Positions 48,219 through 58,280 of a stretch of DNA of 64,000 bases are shown here, one piece after another; within the stretch, counting starts at the first letter, position 1; every line of letters starts with the position of its first letter. The notes below the pieces were generated by a model. It saw only the letters and a list, made by a program, of their open reading frames with translations, had not been told where the DNA came from and searched no databases. Origin of the DNA: Gnetum montanum (Eukaryota > Streptophyta > Gnetopsida > Gnetales > Gnetaceae); contig MNCI01009462.1 in the NCBI GenBank assembly GCA_015680685.1, forward strand, positions 668,293-732,292, read 5' to 3'. A program made the translations under genes and the position numbers.

Positions 48219-48934
48219 ATGCTTCTCAAAGTAATTCACGTGGAAGAAGCAGACAAAGCAGCAGCTGCAGTTACTTGGAAATCTTTTCAAACCCTAGAAT
48301 TGGAGCTTGAGAAATTTGATTTGCTTGGTTTTGGAGCTATGCATGGATCTGCAAAAATGTCGGAAGCCATCTGCCTGGACTGCAGAAGGCAGACGGAGGT
48401 TGTGTTTGATCACTCGGCGGGGGACACCATTTGCAGCGAGTGCAGACTGGTTCTGGAAGAGCACTCCATTGATGAAACCTCTGAGTGGAGAACCTTCACG
48501 AATGAGATAGGCGATAATGATCCTGTTCGTGTTGGAGGACCTTCAAATCCTCTACTCTCTGATGGCGGAATGTCCACTGTGATTTCCAGGCCTAATGGCA
48601 CCTCCGGAGACTACCTTTCTTCGTCGCTTGGCCACTGGCAGAACTGCAGCTCCAACCCTGACCAAACCCTCATCATGGCCTTCAAAAGCATCGCCACCAT
48701 GTGTGATCGGCTTGGTCTGGTCGCAACAATAAAGGATCGAGCAAATGAAATTTACAAGAAAGTTGAAGACCTGAAATCAATCAGGGGTAGGAACCAAGAT
48801 GCTATTTTGGCTACTTATCTCTACATTGCTTGCAGATAAGAAGACAAGCCTCGAACTGTGAAAGAGATATGCTCTGTGGCTAACGGTGCCTCCAAGAAGG
48901 AAGTGGGGAGAGCAAAAGAGTTCATTGTGAAACA
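48219..48934 (+). pseudogene. TFIIB fragment (general transcription factor) captured by GCE-B
   Basis: ATG at 48357 ([20 protein letters not shown]) starts a TFIIB-like protein with zinc ribbon CxxC...CxxC (CLDC, CSEC). The B-linker region ([20 protein letters not shown]) and the first cyclin fold follow ([38 protein letters not shown]). A TAA at 48837-48839 replaces the expected Gln (CAA), and homology continues [20 protein letters not shown] to EFIVKQ at 48934. No introns interrupt it, which suggests an mRNA-derived copy. The open frame begins upstream at 48219, possibly former 5' UTR. TFIIB normally recruits RNA polymerase II to promoters; this piece lacks the second cyclin fold in correct order. 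Confidence 0.9.
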
Positions 48935-48935
48935 N

Positions 48936-49261
48936 AATGTCTATTTTATTTTCAACCAAATCCCTTTGCATCACTGCATAAAACTGTATATATTTAATCA
49001 TATCTATCAGGCTCACGTGTTGTAGGCGCTGAAATAGCTTGCCACGTTAAGCTCCTCTGATTTCTTAACAGCTTCTATAGCAACCTTAATAGCTTGATGG
49101 TTCATTCCAAGATGTGAACAGAAGCGCCTANAGAAATCAGAGGAGCTTAACGCGGCAAGCTATTTCAGCGCCTACAACACGTGAGCCTGATAGATATGAT
49201 TAAATATATACAGTTTTATGCAGTGATGCAAAGGGATTTGGTTGAAAATAAAATAGACATT
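48936..49261. repeat. Inverted repeat of 130-bp arms bounded by single Ns
   Basis: 48936-49065 is the reverse complement of 49132-49261 with one visible mismatch, around a 65-bp spacer. Single Ns at 48935 and 49131 sit at both ends of the inverted piece. Read on the minus strand, 49129-49044 encodes RRFCSHLGMNHQAIKVAIEA and KKSEELN, the TFIIB segment expected some way after EFIVKQ on the plus strand. So 48936-49130 appears to be placed backwards. Confidence 0.9.
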
Positions 49262-49456
49262 CGATTATTATCTTTTTTATTTTTATGTGGAAGTTGTAAC
49301 TTCCTAGCCTTAAGCCATGATATTTGTAACCATTAAAAAGACACTTGTCAACTATAGCCTTTTTGTCTCCAAAATGGCCACTTGTCAACTAAATGGGCTA
49401 CTTCTCAACCACCAAGAACACGTGTCAGCTGCAGCTTGTTTCTCTCCATGGTGAAC

Positions 49457-49540
49457 ACTCGGCAACTGCATAAAGACACTTGGCAACTACATGAAGACAC
49501 TTGGCAACTACATGAAGATACTTGGCAACTGAATGAAGAC
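49457..49540 (+). repeat. 21-bp tandem repeat in GCE-B
   Basis: Four consecutive 21-bp units with core CTTGGCAACTACATGAAG. GCE-A has only about one unit at the corresponding place, so the copies differ in repeat number. Confidence 0.85.
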
Positions 49541-49644
49541 ACTTGGCCATGGAATAGGACACTTGTCCATTGTAGCTTTTTTGTCTCCATGGTGGTTAAA
49601 ACCACCCAAGATATTTTGTAACTTACCTAACCACCTTTGAGCCC

Positions 49645-49652
49645 TATAAAAA
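49645..49652 (+). promoter_or_regulatory. TATA box in the shared 3' module
   Basis: GCCCTATAAAAAGGCTTCA is conserved with GCE-A (33572-33579, minus strand). It would drive transcription toward the element's 3' end and the host element beyond it. Confidence 0.55.
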
Positions 49653-49975
49653 GGCTTCAAGGGTCAAGGGGGAAAGAAAAATCAAGGAGCATCATTATCA
49701 CACTTGGAAGATTTGTAAAGAAGATTGTTTGCAAGATGGCTTGCTAGAATAAAGATTTCAGCCTCTTTGTTATGGTCCTGTGAGTTATGCATTTCATTTT
49801 TTGTTTTGTTTAAATTACTTAGCTAGTGGTTTAGATAGTATCATCCTTGGCAAGTAATTTTGGGATTTTTAGATTGCTTTTATTGTTCTTGTTGCCTGAT
49901 AGAAATTTCCGTTAAAATTTTGCCATAGAAGTGCTAGTGAATGAAAGCCTTAAGAGCATTTTAGTAGTAAATTTC

Positions 49976-50436
49976 NNNNNNNNNNNNNNNNNNNNNNNNN
50001 NNNNNNNNNNNNNNNNNNNNNNNNNNNNNNNNNNNNNNNNNNNNNNNNNNNNNNNNNNNNNNNNNNNNNNNNNNNNNNNNNNNNNNNNNNNNNNNNNNNN
50101 NNNNNNNNNNNNNNNNNNNNNNNNNNNNNNNNNNNNNNNNNNNNNNNNNNNNNNNNNNNNNNNNNNNNNNNNNNNNNNNNNNNNNNNNNNNNNNNNNNNN
50201 NNNNNNNNNNNNNNNNNNNNNNNNNNNNNNNNNNNNNNNNNNNNNNNNNNNNNNNNNNNNNNNNNNNNNNNNNNNNNNNNNNNNNNNNNNNNNNNNNNNN
50301 NNNNNNNNNNNNNNNNNNNNNNNNNNNNNNNNNNNNNNNNNNNNNNNNNNNNNNNNNNNNNNNNNNNNNNNNNNNNNNNNNNNNNNNNNNNNNNNNNNNN
50401 NNNNNNNNNNNNNNNNNNNNNNNNNNNNNNNNNNNN
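49976..50436. other. Assembly gap (461 N)
   Basis: All bases are N. The left flank corresponds to about 33165 and the right flank to about 32490 in GCE-A, so about 670 bp would be expected here if the copies are colinear. Any open frame reported through it is artificial. Confidence 0.98.
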
Positions 50437-50635
50437 GTAAAGTCATTTGTAGTTCACACACAACGAAATTGTCACATTTCATACAACCGCACGCCGCAAC
50501 AGCACACACACATACTCACATTAACTACTAAGTTATTTGGAGGTATATGGGCCTTGGTGTAGCCAGAGACCAGCAGGCACCTAAATCCTGTTCGAGGACA
50601 CTCATTGGCAGTCGCGTCCCAAACGGTCGCCAACA

Positions 50636-52061
50636 CGTAGATGTGCAACATATTCCTAGGAACGAAAATACCATTGCTGATGCACTTGCTACACTAGCCT
50701 TGAACATGACACCTAAGATGTTCCATATGGTACCTAGCTCCTTAACAAATTGTACCAAACCCATAACCAATGCTCTTGATGAAGTTCCCATAGCATCCGT
50801 TAGTACTACACAAGCGATAGAATGGTATGATGACATAAAAGAGTACCTTTTACAAGGCGAACTACCACAACATTTGACAAGTGCTCAAAATGATGCAGTG
50901 CAAAAACACTCTTAGAAATATGCATTAAAAAGAGACACATTGTGTCGCAGGTCCTATGAAGGCATCCCGTTGACATGCATTAGCAGCGTCGACGGCCAAA
51001 CAATTGTGGAACCGGTTCACGAAGGACTATGCGAAGGGCATATAGCACCCAAAGCAATGGTGATGAAAATTAGACATTTGAGCTATTACTAGTTACACAT
51101 GGAGTACGATTGCTTCTCCAGGGTCAGGAAATGTAACATTTGCCAAAGGAACGGTAACCTAATACACGTACCACCTAATGAGTTGCATACTGCACAAATC
51201 ACATGGCCATTCCAAAAATGGGGATTAGACATCATTGGGTCGATAACACCATCATCTTCAGTAGGACATAGCTTCATTATCACCGTAACTAAATATTTGA
51301 AAAAATGGGTAGAAGCTATTTCCCTTAGGAGAACGACATCTAAACATATTTGCAATTTCATATTAGAAAACATCGTGACCTGCTTCAGTATTCCAATGAC
51401 CATAGTCATTGATAATGGGCCACAATTTAGTAGTATAGATACTAAAAAATTCTGTAAAATCCTAGGCATCAAAAACTCATTTTTGTCAGCCTATTACCCA
51501 CAGAGCAATGGTCAAGTAGAGTCTACGAATAAAACAATCATCATGGTGCTCAAAAAGATGTTGAATCAAAGCAAGAGAAGATGGCACGAATAGTTAATCA
51601 ATGCATTATGGGCATACCGAATAATGCATTGAACATCCACAAGTAAGACACCATATAGCCTTGTATATAGATCTAAAGCTATTTTACCTTTGGAGTTACA
51701 GGTTCCCTCGTTGCGGATAATGCTCTCTAGCCTCCTTGATGAAAGCCAAAATAATGAGCTACACATCGCTGACCTTGACTCGGTAGAGGAAGAAAGAGTA
51801 CAAGTGCTCGATCAAATCAAATGGTACCAGAGACAATAATAGTGACATCATCAACACTATCCACATAAGCAGCCAATCAAGGAAGGTGACCTAGTTCTCG
51901 AGGTGGTCCGTGAACACTTGGACAAATTTTCAGCTAACTGGGAAGGACCTTACTTAGTCACCAAAGCATATGATAATGGGGCATTCAAACTTGCCGACAT
52001 GGATGGAAACGAGTTTGCCAATCCTACAAATCATGTGTACCTAAAACCATTCTACGTCTGA
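50636..52061 (+). pseudogene. Tat-1 end of second RNase H and integrase (degenerate)
   Basis: Continues VDVQHIPRNENTIADALATL, then a spacer (IEWYDDIKEYLLQGELPQHL). Integrase follows with a CNIC zinc-binding pair, KWGLDIIG (first Asp), VIDNGPQF (second Asp) and NGQVESTNK (Glu), giving a D-D-35-E pattern in 51099-51593. The C-terminal part reads ANWEGPYLVTKAYDNGAFKL to YLKPFYV with stop at 52060. The catalytic triad is intact in this frame, but stops at about 50915, 51090 and 51592 break the protein. Confidence 0.88.
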
Positions 52062-52074
52062 TGATTCCAAGATA

Positions 52075-52395
52075 TGTATCGGTCTTGGCATCATGACCGA
52101 AAACTGATACCACAGAACAGTCCTAGAGCTATAACTTAAAACTAACACCACAGAATGTCCTGGCGTCATGACACTAAATTGACACCACACAGTTCTATCT
52201 GGCATGACACTAAATTTCCATGATCATCCACCAGAGTCCATTAAGACTATAAACTAGCTTTCCTCTTCATAGTCTGCCACGACTATAAACTAGCACTGCA
52301 CCATCTGCTATGACAATAAATGGACAACGTCCAAAGGATTATGACGTGAAACTAATCCACAACAGTTTGCTAAGACTATAAACTAGTGACTACAT
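52075..52395 (+). repeat. ATGACnnTAAACTA-type array, third site
   Basis: Eight or more imperfect units of about 30-40 bp follow the integrase stop (GGCGTCATGACACTAAATTG, GGCATGACACTAAATTTCC, CTAAGACTATAAACTAG and others). They resemble the two arrays around the antisense gene. Confidence 0.6.
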
Positions 52396-53579
52396 CAAAA
52401 ACCTAGAGTTATTTGAAAATACATGCTGCTAGACCCAATTGTACGTGCTCACCAAAAAAAAACTTGCCGCTTGATTTGTCATATAGACCTTAGTGAAAAT
52501 GATGCTATTCAAGATTTTGTTCACCTTCAAACTCCACATGATGGCTCCATTCCATTGGCTATGTTCAGGTTTAAAGTGCTTTAGCTAACTGAATCATTTG
52601 TGATTTTCTTATCTTCTTGGAGTTGTGTTTCTAGGATGAAACTTGCAAGATGTTCGTGCATAGATGCACTTCATCATGATGACAAGGCATCACATTCTTC
52701 CTGATGCTCGCAACTAGGTTAATCAATCCGTTCACAAGTACATTTTCAACTCCTGATGCATTCCCTATTTCCCCCATCATGTCCCAATTATCCTACTCAA
52801 TTACTTCCTCTTGATACATTCCACTCAGCTCAAACCTCTTGATACATTGTTGCACACTGTGATCCTCTAAGCAGTTGCAACGCAAAGCACAGAACACAGT
52901 ACTTGATGCAAAATGCTAGTGCTTAAACATTAGCATGGCACAAAAAGCAAGCTCTTTCAAAAGACCAAACAAAAAAAATAAAAATAAAAGAAAGAGAAAG
53001 ACAAAACAAAGCAAAAACAAAACAAAAGAAGAAACAAAAAATAAGAAAAAGAGAAAAAAAAGTCAAAGAGAAAAATGCATGGAAAAGGTCTTCATGACCC
53101 TGTTGACATCATGAACTACATTCCATTAGTACTTCTCATACAAGCCCCAGGAAAGAAGGAAATCATCATGTTGCACACCATCGCGTGGCTTTGGTTGTTT
53201 ACAATAGGCCCCATAAACACTCTACAAGGGTTTTGTTTCTCAAAAGAATGCACCCCCAATGTCTTGGTTTTGAGTCTGCTAAAAACTCAGCTGTTGACAA
53301 GGACCAATGACACAATTTTCTCACACAAGAGCATCCCTCTCCCGCAATTCTGGCAACACTTATAACCCTTGATCATCTTTGGATTTCCCCGATAACAACT
53401 AATACCCTTGCATCTTGAACTTCATAACCCTCAATCCCATGTACTTTTGGATATGGTGCGATGACATCCAGCCAGGGACCAATGGACAATGCTTGGTACT
53501 TGGTTGTTCATGGTGTATTGTGCTTCTTTGTCAATGTCTCTTAGGTGGATTCCTCCAAACGTCAACAAAGAGGGGCCAA
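52396..53579 (+). other. Tat-1 non-coding tail and polypurine tract
   Basis: No credible gene; an open frame at 53075-53365 has no recognisable features. A purine-rich, A-dominated run spans 52960-53070. The last bases, CAAAGAGGGGCCAA, directly before the 3' LTR (53580) are the likely polypurine tract. Confidence 0.65.
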
Positions 53580-55644
53580 TGAAACACCATAAAATTTCAG
53601 CTTAACACATTGAAACAGGAATGACTCAAGCTCTTTCAGCATTCAGAAGGGAAAGCTTGAATAAGGCATGGAACTCACGTCCAGCTTGCTCAGGCCAGCT
53701 TGTGCATGCAATTAAGCTAGCTTGCCCTCAACATGACCACCCATAAAAGCTTCCAAATTAGGTCAAAATGGTCCTAATTTGAATGGGCAAGGCCCCCTTG
53801 GGGCCCATTGATGGCCTCCCAAAGTTTCAGCATCCAAAACCTGAGATTTCAAGTCAAAATTGCACAAATCTTGTTACTCACGCGGAGGTCACGCCCAAGT
53901 CACGCTTCCAGCATGAGTCCAGCGTGAGTCTAGCGTGAGTGCCCCAAAAAAGCAACAAAATGGTCTAATTTTGAAGGTACAAGTCACCCTAAAGGTTCAC
54001 TAATGATTGCTCTAGGTCCTAGCCCTCAGAATCCTAATTTTGGGCTCAAAAATACACCATTTTCACTACTTACGCCCAGGTCACGCTAGGGTCACACTGG
54101 AGCATGAGCCTAGCATGACCAAATAAAAATAAGTTAAATCAAGTAGTTCCAAGCATAATTTTCAGCATCAACTTAACCCCCAAGGACAGGAAATAGTTCT
54201 ACTTGTTCACGGGCTCCAAAAAAATCAAAATTTGGGCATGAAACGCAGCATTTTGGCTTGGTCACGCTGACAGCATGAGCCCAGCGTGACCTATCAAAAG
54301 TGGCTCAAATCAGCACAAAGGTAGACCCAAATTCAACATCCAGACCACCCTCGAGAGTAGGCAGCATTCGCACTACAAAGAATAGGTGTCAGAGATCAAA
54401 ACTTAGCTCAAAATGAGTCACTTCCAGTTGGTCACGTCCAAGTCACGCTGAGGTCACGCTGATAGCGTGAGCTAACAAAATGGCCTGAATCCTTAAATTA
54501 AACACACAGGACATCCTCAAGGTCAGGTAGCAGTCACACTTCCAAAATCCAAGCTTCAGAAATCCAAAATGGGTGTCAAAAGTGTCATAAATCTTACTCA
54601 CACTGAAGGTCACGTTGGGCATGAGTGCAACGTACACACGCTAGATGCTGGAAAACGTTAGATGCTAACACTGGACACACACTAGAGGTCATGCTAGGCG
54701 TGAGTGCAATGTGACCACAAATCAACTCACGTTGAAGCCCAAATTAACACATGCTGACAACACATCCACTCATGCTGGAGACACTGGCACAATAGAACCA
54801 CCTCAAACAACCACGAAACCCTTCAGATCAACAATCTGCAGCAGTCAAGTCACAGATCCATGAAGTTTCAAGGGAGTCAAAGTCAATCCCTCTTGGAATT
54901 CATTGTAAATTTTCATTGTAAGCTTCATCATCTATGAGCTTTCCAAGCTCTTACGCCACTTCTATGAGCGTAAGCTAGCTTGTGTTGTATGATACAGTGC
55001 ACCTAGTCTAGAACGTAGTCTACCCATGTACACCTGTCACGCGATCCATTTTTCGCGAATCTCACATCCATTAACCTCATTCACGAATCGTAATCCTGAG
55101 TCTAGCAAAAATGTATAAATACCTTGTTCATTGACATAAATGGGGGAAAAACTAGAAAAAGAAACCCGCAATCTTGAGCCTGGACACACGTGATTCCTAG
55201 CGCTTGCAAACACCATGCATCGGAGCTTAACGTTTGACTTGCAGTCCAGACTCGTGACTATGTTTTGACCAGTGCACATCTTGTTAATTGATACAACACA
55301 GTTTCATTTTTTCTTCCATTGTGTTGTTCTAGTTCATTGTCTACATTACCCCATTTTATTGTATGTTTCTGCAATACATTCTCTGTACGTTTACACGTTG
55401 TATTCCTCGTTTACGTTTCATTGCATTACATTCTTCATTTTACATTTTGTAAGGATAACCCTAGTGCAGGCCATAACGTACACTCGGGAAAGTCCTTGGT
55501 TGATCTGCGTGTAGATCATCCAAGGCACTCTGCCTTCGTTTTTCCAGCTTTCCCTCATGCGAAGGCAGGGTCACCTGTGCCTCTCCGAAGATCTTTTGCT
55601 ATTCGTTTTCTTCTAGCCTTATGCCAATGATTTCGACCAATACA
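53580..55644 (+). repeat. Tat-1 3' LTR
   Basis: Aligns with 29034-31131 over its full length, including the CACGC/GCGTG blocks, the TATA box at 55114-55121 and the final ATACA. Differences are largely C/T and G/A. The flank after it (AGGAG) nearly repeats AGGAT before the 5' LTR. Confidence 0.9.
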
Positions 55645-57128
55645 AGGAGGTAGGGTATCAGAACCTACACTTTACAATTCACAACCCTAGTTCTGATTCC
55701 CATGAACACTAGGTGTTCAATGAGGGAACACAAACACACGACAAAGGTAGGAAATCTGATCGTCATCATGATTGGGGCCATAGCCATCGAAGAGAAGGTA
55801 AGACCCATCGTCATGGTGATGGTTCCCCTTCTTTTTCCCCTTCATCGCATCATTCACCCTCTCCTTCCACATCAGGACACAGTCACAAAGAGCACAACCA
55901 TGAGGATAAGGGTAAGGATAAGCAAAATGAGAACCCTCTACGAGAGATTCGAGTGCGAGGACGAGGGAATTCTAGAGAGACAAGGCATGAAAGAACGGAA
56001 AGTAGGGAACCACATAGGCATCACAAATGCCATGAAAGAAATGACAACGAAGAACCCCTACTAGCAGTAGAGTATGTCAGACATTACAGAGGCTGTTAGA
56101 ATACCTACAAGGCACTAGAAAGATAGCCGGATAAGCAATTAGACATGAATAATATCCCACGGTTTGAAGGGGGATACAATGCTGATAGGCAAAACCACTT
56201 ACAGGAATTTCATGATGCCTATGCCTTGAAAAATATGGAAAATGAGTGGCAAAAGCTAAAGTTGTTCCCAAGGATACTCATAAAAGAAGCAAAAAGCTAG
56301 TACCGGTCCTTAGAACCAGAAACTGTTAGGTGGTGGAGTACAATGCTAGAACTATTCAACAATAAATATCAAATGTACTCTAGAGTGTCCAACCTGTGTA
56401 AGCAAATCCAACGATGGAAGCAGGGTAATCATGAATCCTTGGATGCTGCCATGGGCTGATATTACGCTCTACTACATCGTTGCCTGGGCCATGGTTATGC
56501 ACAACAAGATCAACTCTGCCATCTCGTAGATGGGCTAAGACATGAAACCAGGAGAACCCTTGGGACATATGCCCAAGGGAGATTATTTGAACGTAGGTCC
56601 CATGAAGTTCATAGATTGTTGGAGCAAGTAGTTAAGGAAGAAGGGGAGCTACAGAAAAGAGAAAGCATGGAAGAGTATAACTGCGATCCTTCCCTCCGAA
56701 AGAAGGGAGTAAGATTCTGTGAGAAAGAGGATGAGTCACCACTCGAAGAGTTGGTGAATAAAAAAACTTTGCCACTTCAGAAACTAACAGAAGTGTCGGC
56801 TAAGGTAGATCAAATATGGACCTCCTTAGATAGTAAAATTAAAACTGTCCTAAAAATCGTAGAGTCTAAGGAGGAGCGAAGTAGTGATCATGATAAGAAA
56901 AAGTGGAGAGATTCAGACCATGCATGTAACAAGGGTAAGGGAAAAATGACTATCGCCGATGAAGTTGTGGATTCTAACATAAACAATGACGATGGATGTG
57001 AGATCTGCCAATATGACCATCCTAAGGAATGTTGCCCAATAATCTCACATCTGCAAGAGTCTGGGATGTATGCACTCAACCCAAGACTTAACAAATGGCA
57101 AGCACCCCAAAGGTTACCTTATCCCTAA
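55645..57128 (+). pseudogene. Ath-4 gag, main part (degenerate)
   Basis: Resumes as EEVGYQNLHFTIHNPSSD. A His/Arg/Ser-rich region follows (HHDWGHSHRREGKTHRHGDG), then the capsid-like core: NNIPRFEGGYNADRQNHLQE, YALKNMENEWQKLKL and LLHRCLGHGYAQQDQL. It ends with an open 170-residue stretch (56616-57128): charged coiled region, KGKGKMTIADEV and the Cys/His motif CEICQYDHPKECC. A few stops (TAG for Gln or Trp, TGA) interrupt it, and it is the best preserved Athila-like gag in the window. Confidence 0.85.
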
Positions 57129-58280
57129 GGTAACCCGAGAAAGTTCCACCAACCATTAACATATTATCCAAGTGGAACTTCGCCACAACCTATCATGCAA
57201 CACTAGCAGTGGTAACACCCATAGTCATGGGGGATGCCACCGCCTAGGCAACAATACCCTTACTGGCAACCAGACCCATATCGCTATGATGTGTAGCAGC
57301 CGGTTTCTCCCAGTGACTCTATGGGTCATGTAACCCCACAATGTCACTACCAAGTTCGGGAGTATTTTAGAACTCCTTCTCCTATGGGGGACACACCACA
57401 TACATACCATCCTCTAAATCCCTCCGCATCTTTTACACTAATAGTTCCACTATCACCCGCTCCAACGATGCAAGGGGAAATCCCCACTCAACGTCAATAA
57501 TGTAATGCTACCAGAGCTGTAAACCTTCAACCTGCTACTGGTTCTAACAACCGTATGAAGAGAAGACCTTTGTTCAGAACCAAAAGCCCAAACAAGCTCT
57601 CACAACCACAAGAGGTTGAGTCCATACATGCTTCTCCAATGCATAAGGCTTTGGAGCTCCCTTCAAACCAACAACAAATCTCAACGCATAAGGTTATGTT
57701 AACACATACCATTACTAACTAGATCAAGGTAGGCCACCTTCCCAGGAAACTCTCTAACCCTGAAAGCCCCTTAATCTACATCCAAGTCGCTGGGAACGAA
57801 CCATGTAAGGTTCTTCTTGACTCAGGTTCCAGAGTCAACTTAATATCATAGGAGATGTATAAAGCCTGGAACCTGCCTCCACTCAAGAAGAGAAATATTC
57901 AACTAGAGTTGGTTGACTAGTCCATCACCATTCCCTTGGGATTGGTGGAGGACATCATTACCACTATGTGTGGTTGATCATACCTAGCTGATTTCCTAGT
58001 GATATAAGTCAACAAGGGACTTCCCAATTATAATGGGGAGGGCATGGCTCAGCACCATCAACGCATGCCTAGGAATCCACGATCTTTCCTTGGAAATATT
58101 TAAGGAAAACATTTATGGAAAGATCGAGAAGAAGAAAGTTCTATGCATCACATACAGTGACTCAGAGGGTGATGACATGGAGGAATGCTCAGCATCTCCT
58201 GCATGCAACTGGTGTGCCCAAGAAACTCAGATACAAAGGTGCTTGTACGTAGCAACCACGCAACAAGAGAACACCTAGTG
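57129..58280 (+). pseudogene. Ath-4 gag tail and protease (degenerate)
   Basis: After a Pro/Tyr-rich spacer, a protease domain reads PLIYIQVAGNEPCKVLLDSG, where DSGS is the active site, then VNLIS, LPPLKKRNIQLELVD and SITIPLGLVEDIIT (57770-57965). Sequence similar to the Ath-1 and Ath-2 region after the protease follows to about 58280. RT does not follow. The frame breaks at several TAG/TGA codons. Confidence 0.82.

Larger units (their letters stand above)
47290..50635 (+). mobile_element. GCE-B: gene-fragment-carrying element with TFIIB
   Basis: Starts TGTTGGCACATTTTGGCC and ends ACGGTCGCCAACA. The perfect target duplication is CGTAG (47285-47289 and 50636-50640). The shared 5' module (47290-47463) and 3' module (49285-50635) flank unique cargo. 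The cargo holds an unassigned conserved-looking gene piece and a TFIIB fragment, in the same orientation as the element. A TATA box and AATAAA near 49.65-49.75 kb give an LTR-like layout. It contains a 461-base gap and two single Ns. Orientation is opposite to GCE-A, about 12 kb away. Confidence 0.88.
49285..50635 (+). repeat. GCE-B shared 3' module
   Basis: Aligns with 33990-32293 in reverse. It has TATAAAAA at 49645-49652, AATAAA at 49748-49753 and the terminus GGTCGCCAACA. Between the TATA region and the end it contains no gene. The layout resembles the U3-R-U5 part of an LTR. Confidence 0.8.
29034..55644 (+). mobile_element. Tat-1: Tat/Ogre-like Ty3/gypsy element inserted in Ath-4 gag
   Basis: LTRs of 2098 bp (29034-31131) and 2065 bp (53580-55644) have the flanks AGGAT and AGGAG, a 5-bp duplication with one mismatch. 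The order inside is leader with tandem repeats, gag, protease, an antisense spliced gene, RT, RNase H, a second archaeal-type RNase H and integrase. The second RNase H and the RT wording (TPWGTF, MMPFDLKN-GATYQRAM) point to the Tat/Ogre lineage. It is interrupted by GCE-A and GCE-B and carries many stops. Confidence 0.92.

Noticed and set aside
49457-49540. 21-bp direct repeats as a possible CRISPR or regulatory array
   Set aside because: Simple head-to-tail tandem repeat without spacers; copy number differs between GCE-A and GCE-B.
49931-50509. Long open frames on both strands crossing 49976-50436
   Set aside because: They run through N bases only and are artefacts of the assembly gap.
47290-50635. 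GCE-B as a Helitron or Mutator-type Pack element
   Set aside because: Helitrons make no target duplication and Mutator types give about 9 bp; here it is 5 bp with TG...CA ends, which fits LTR-type integration better.
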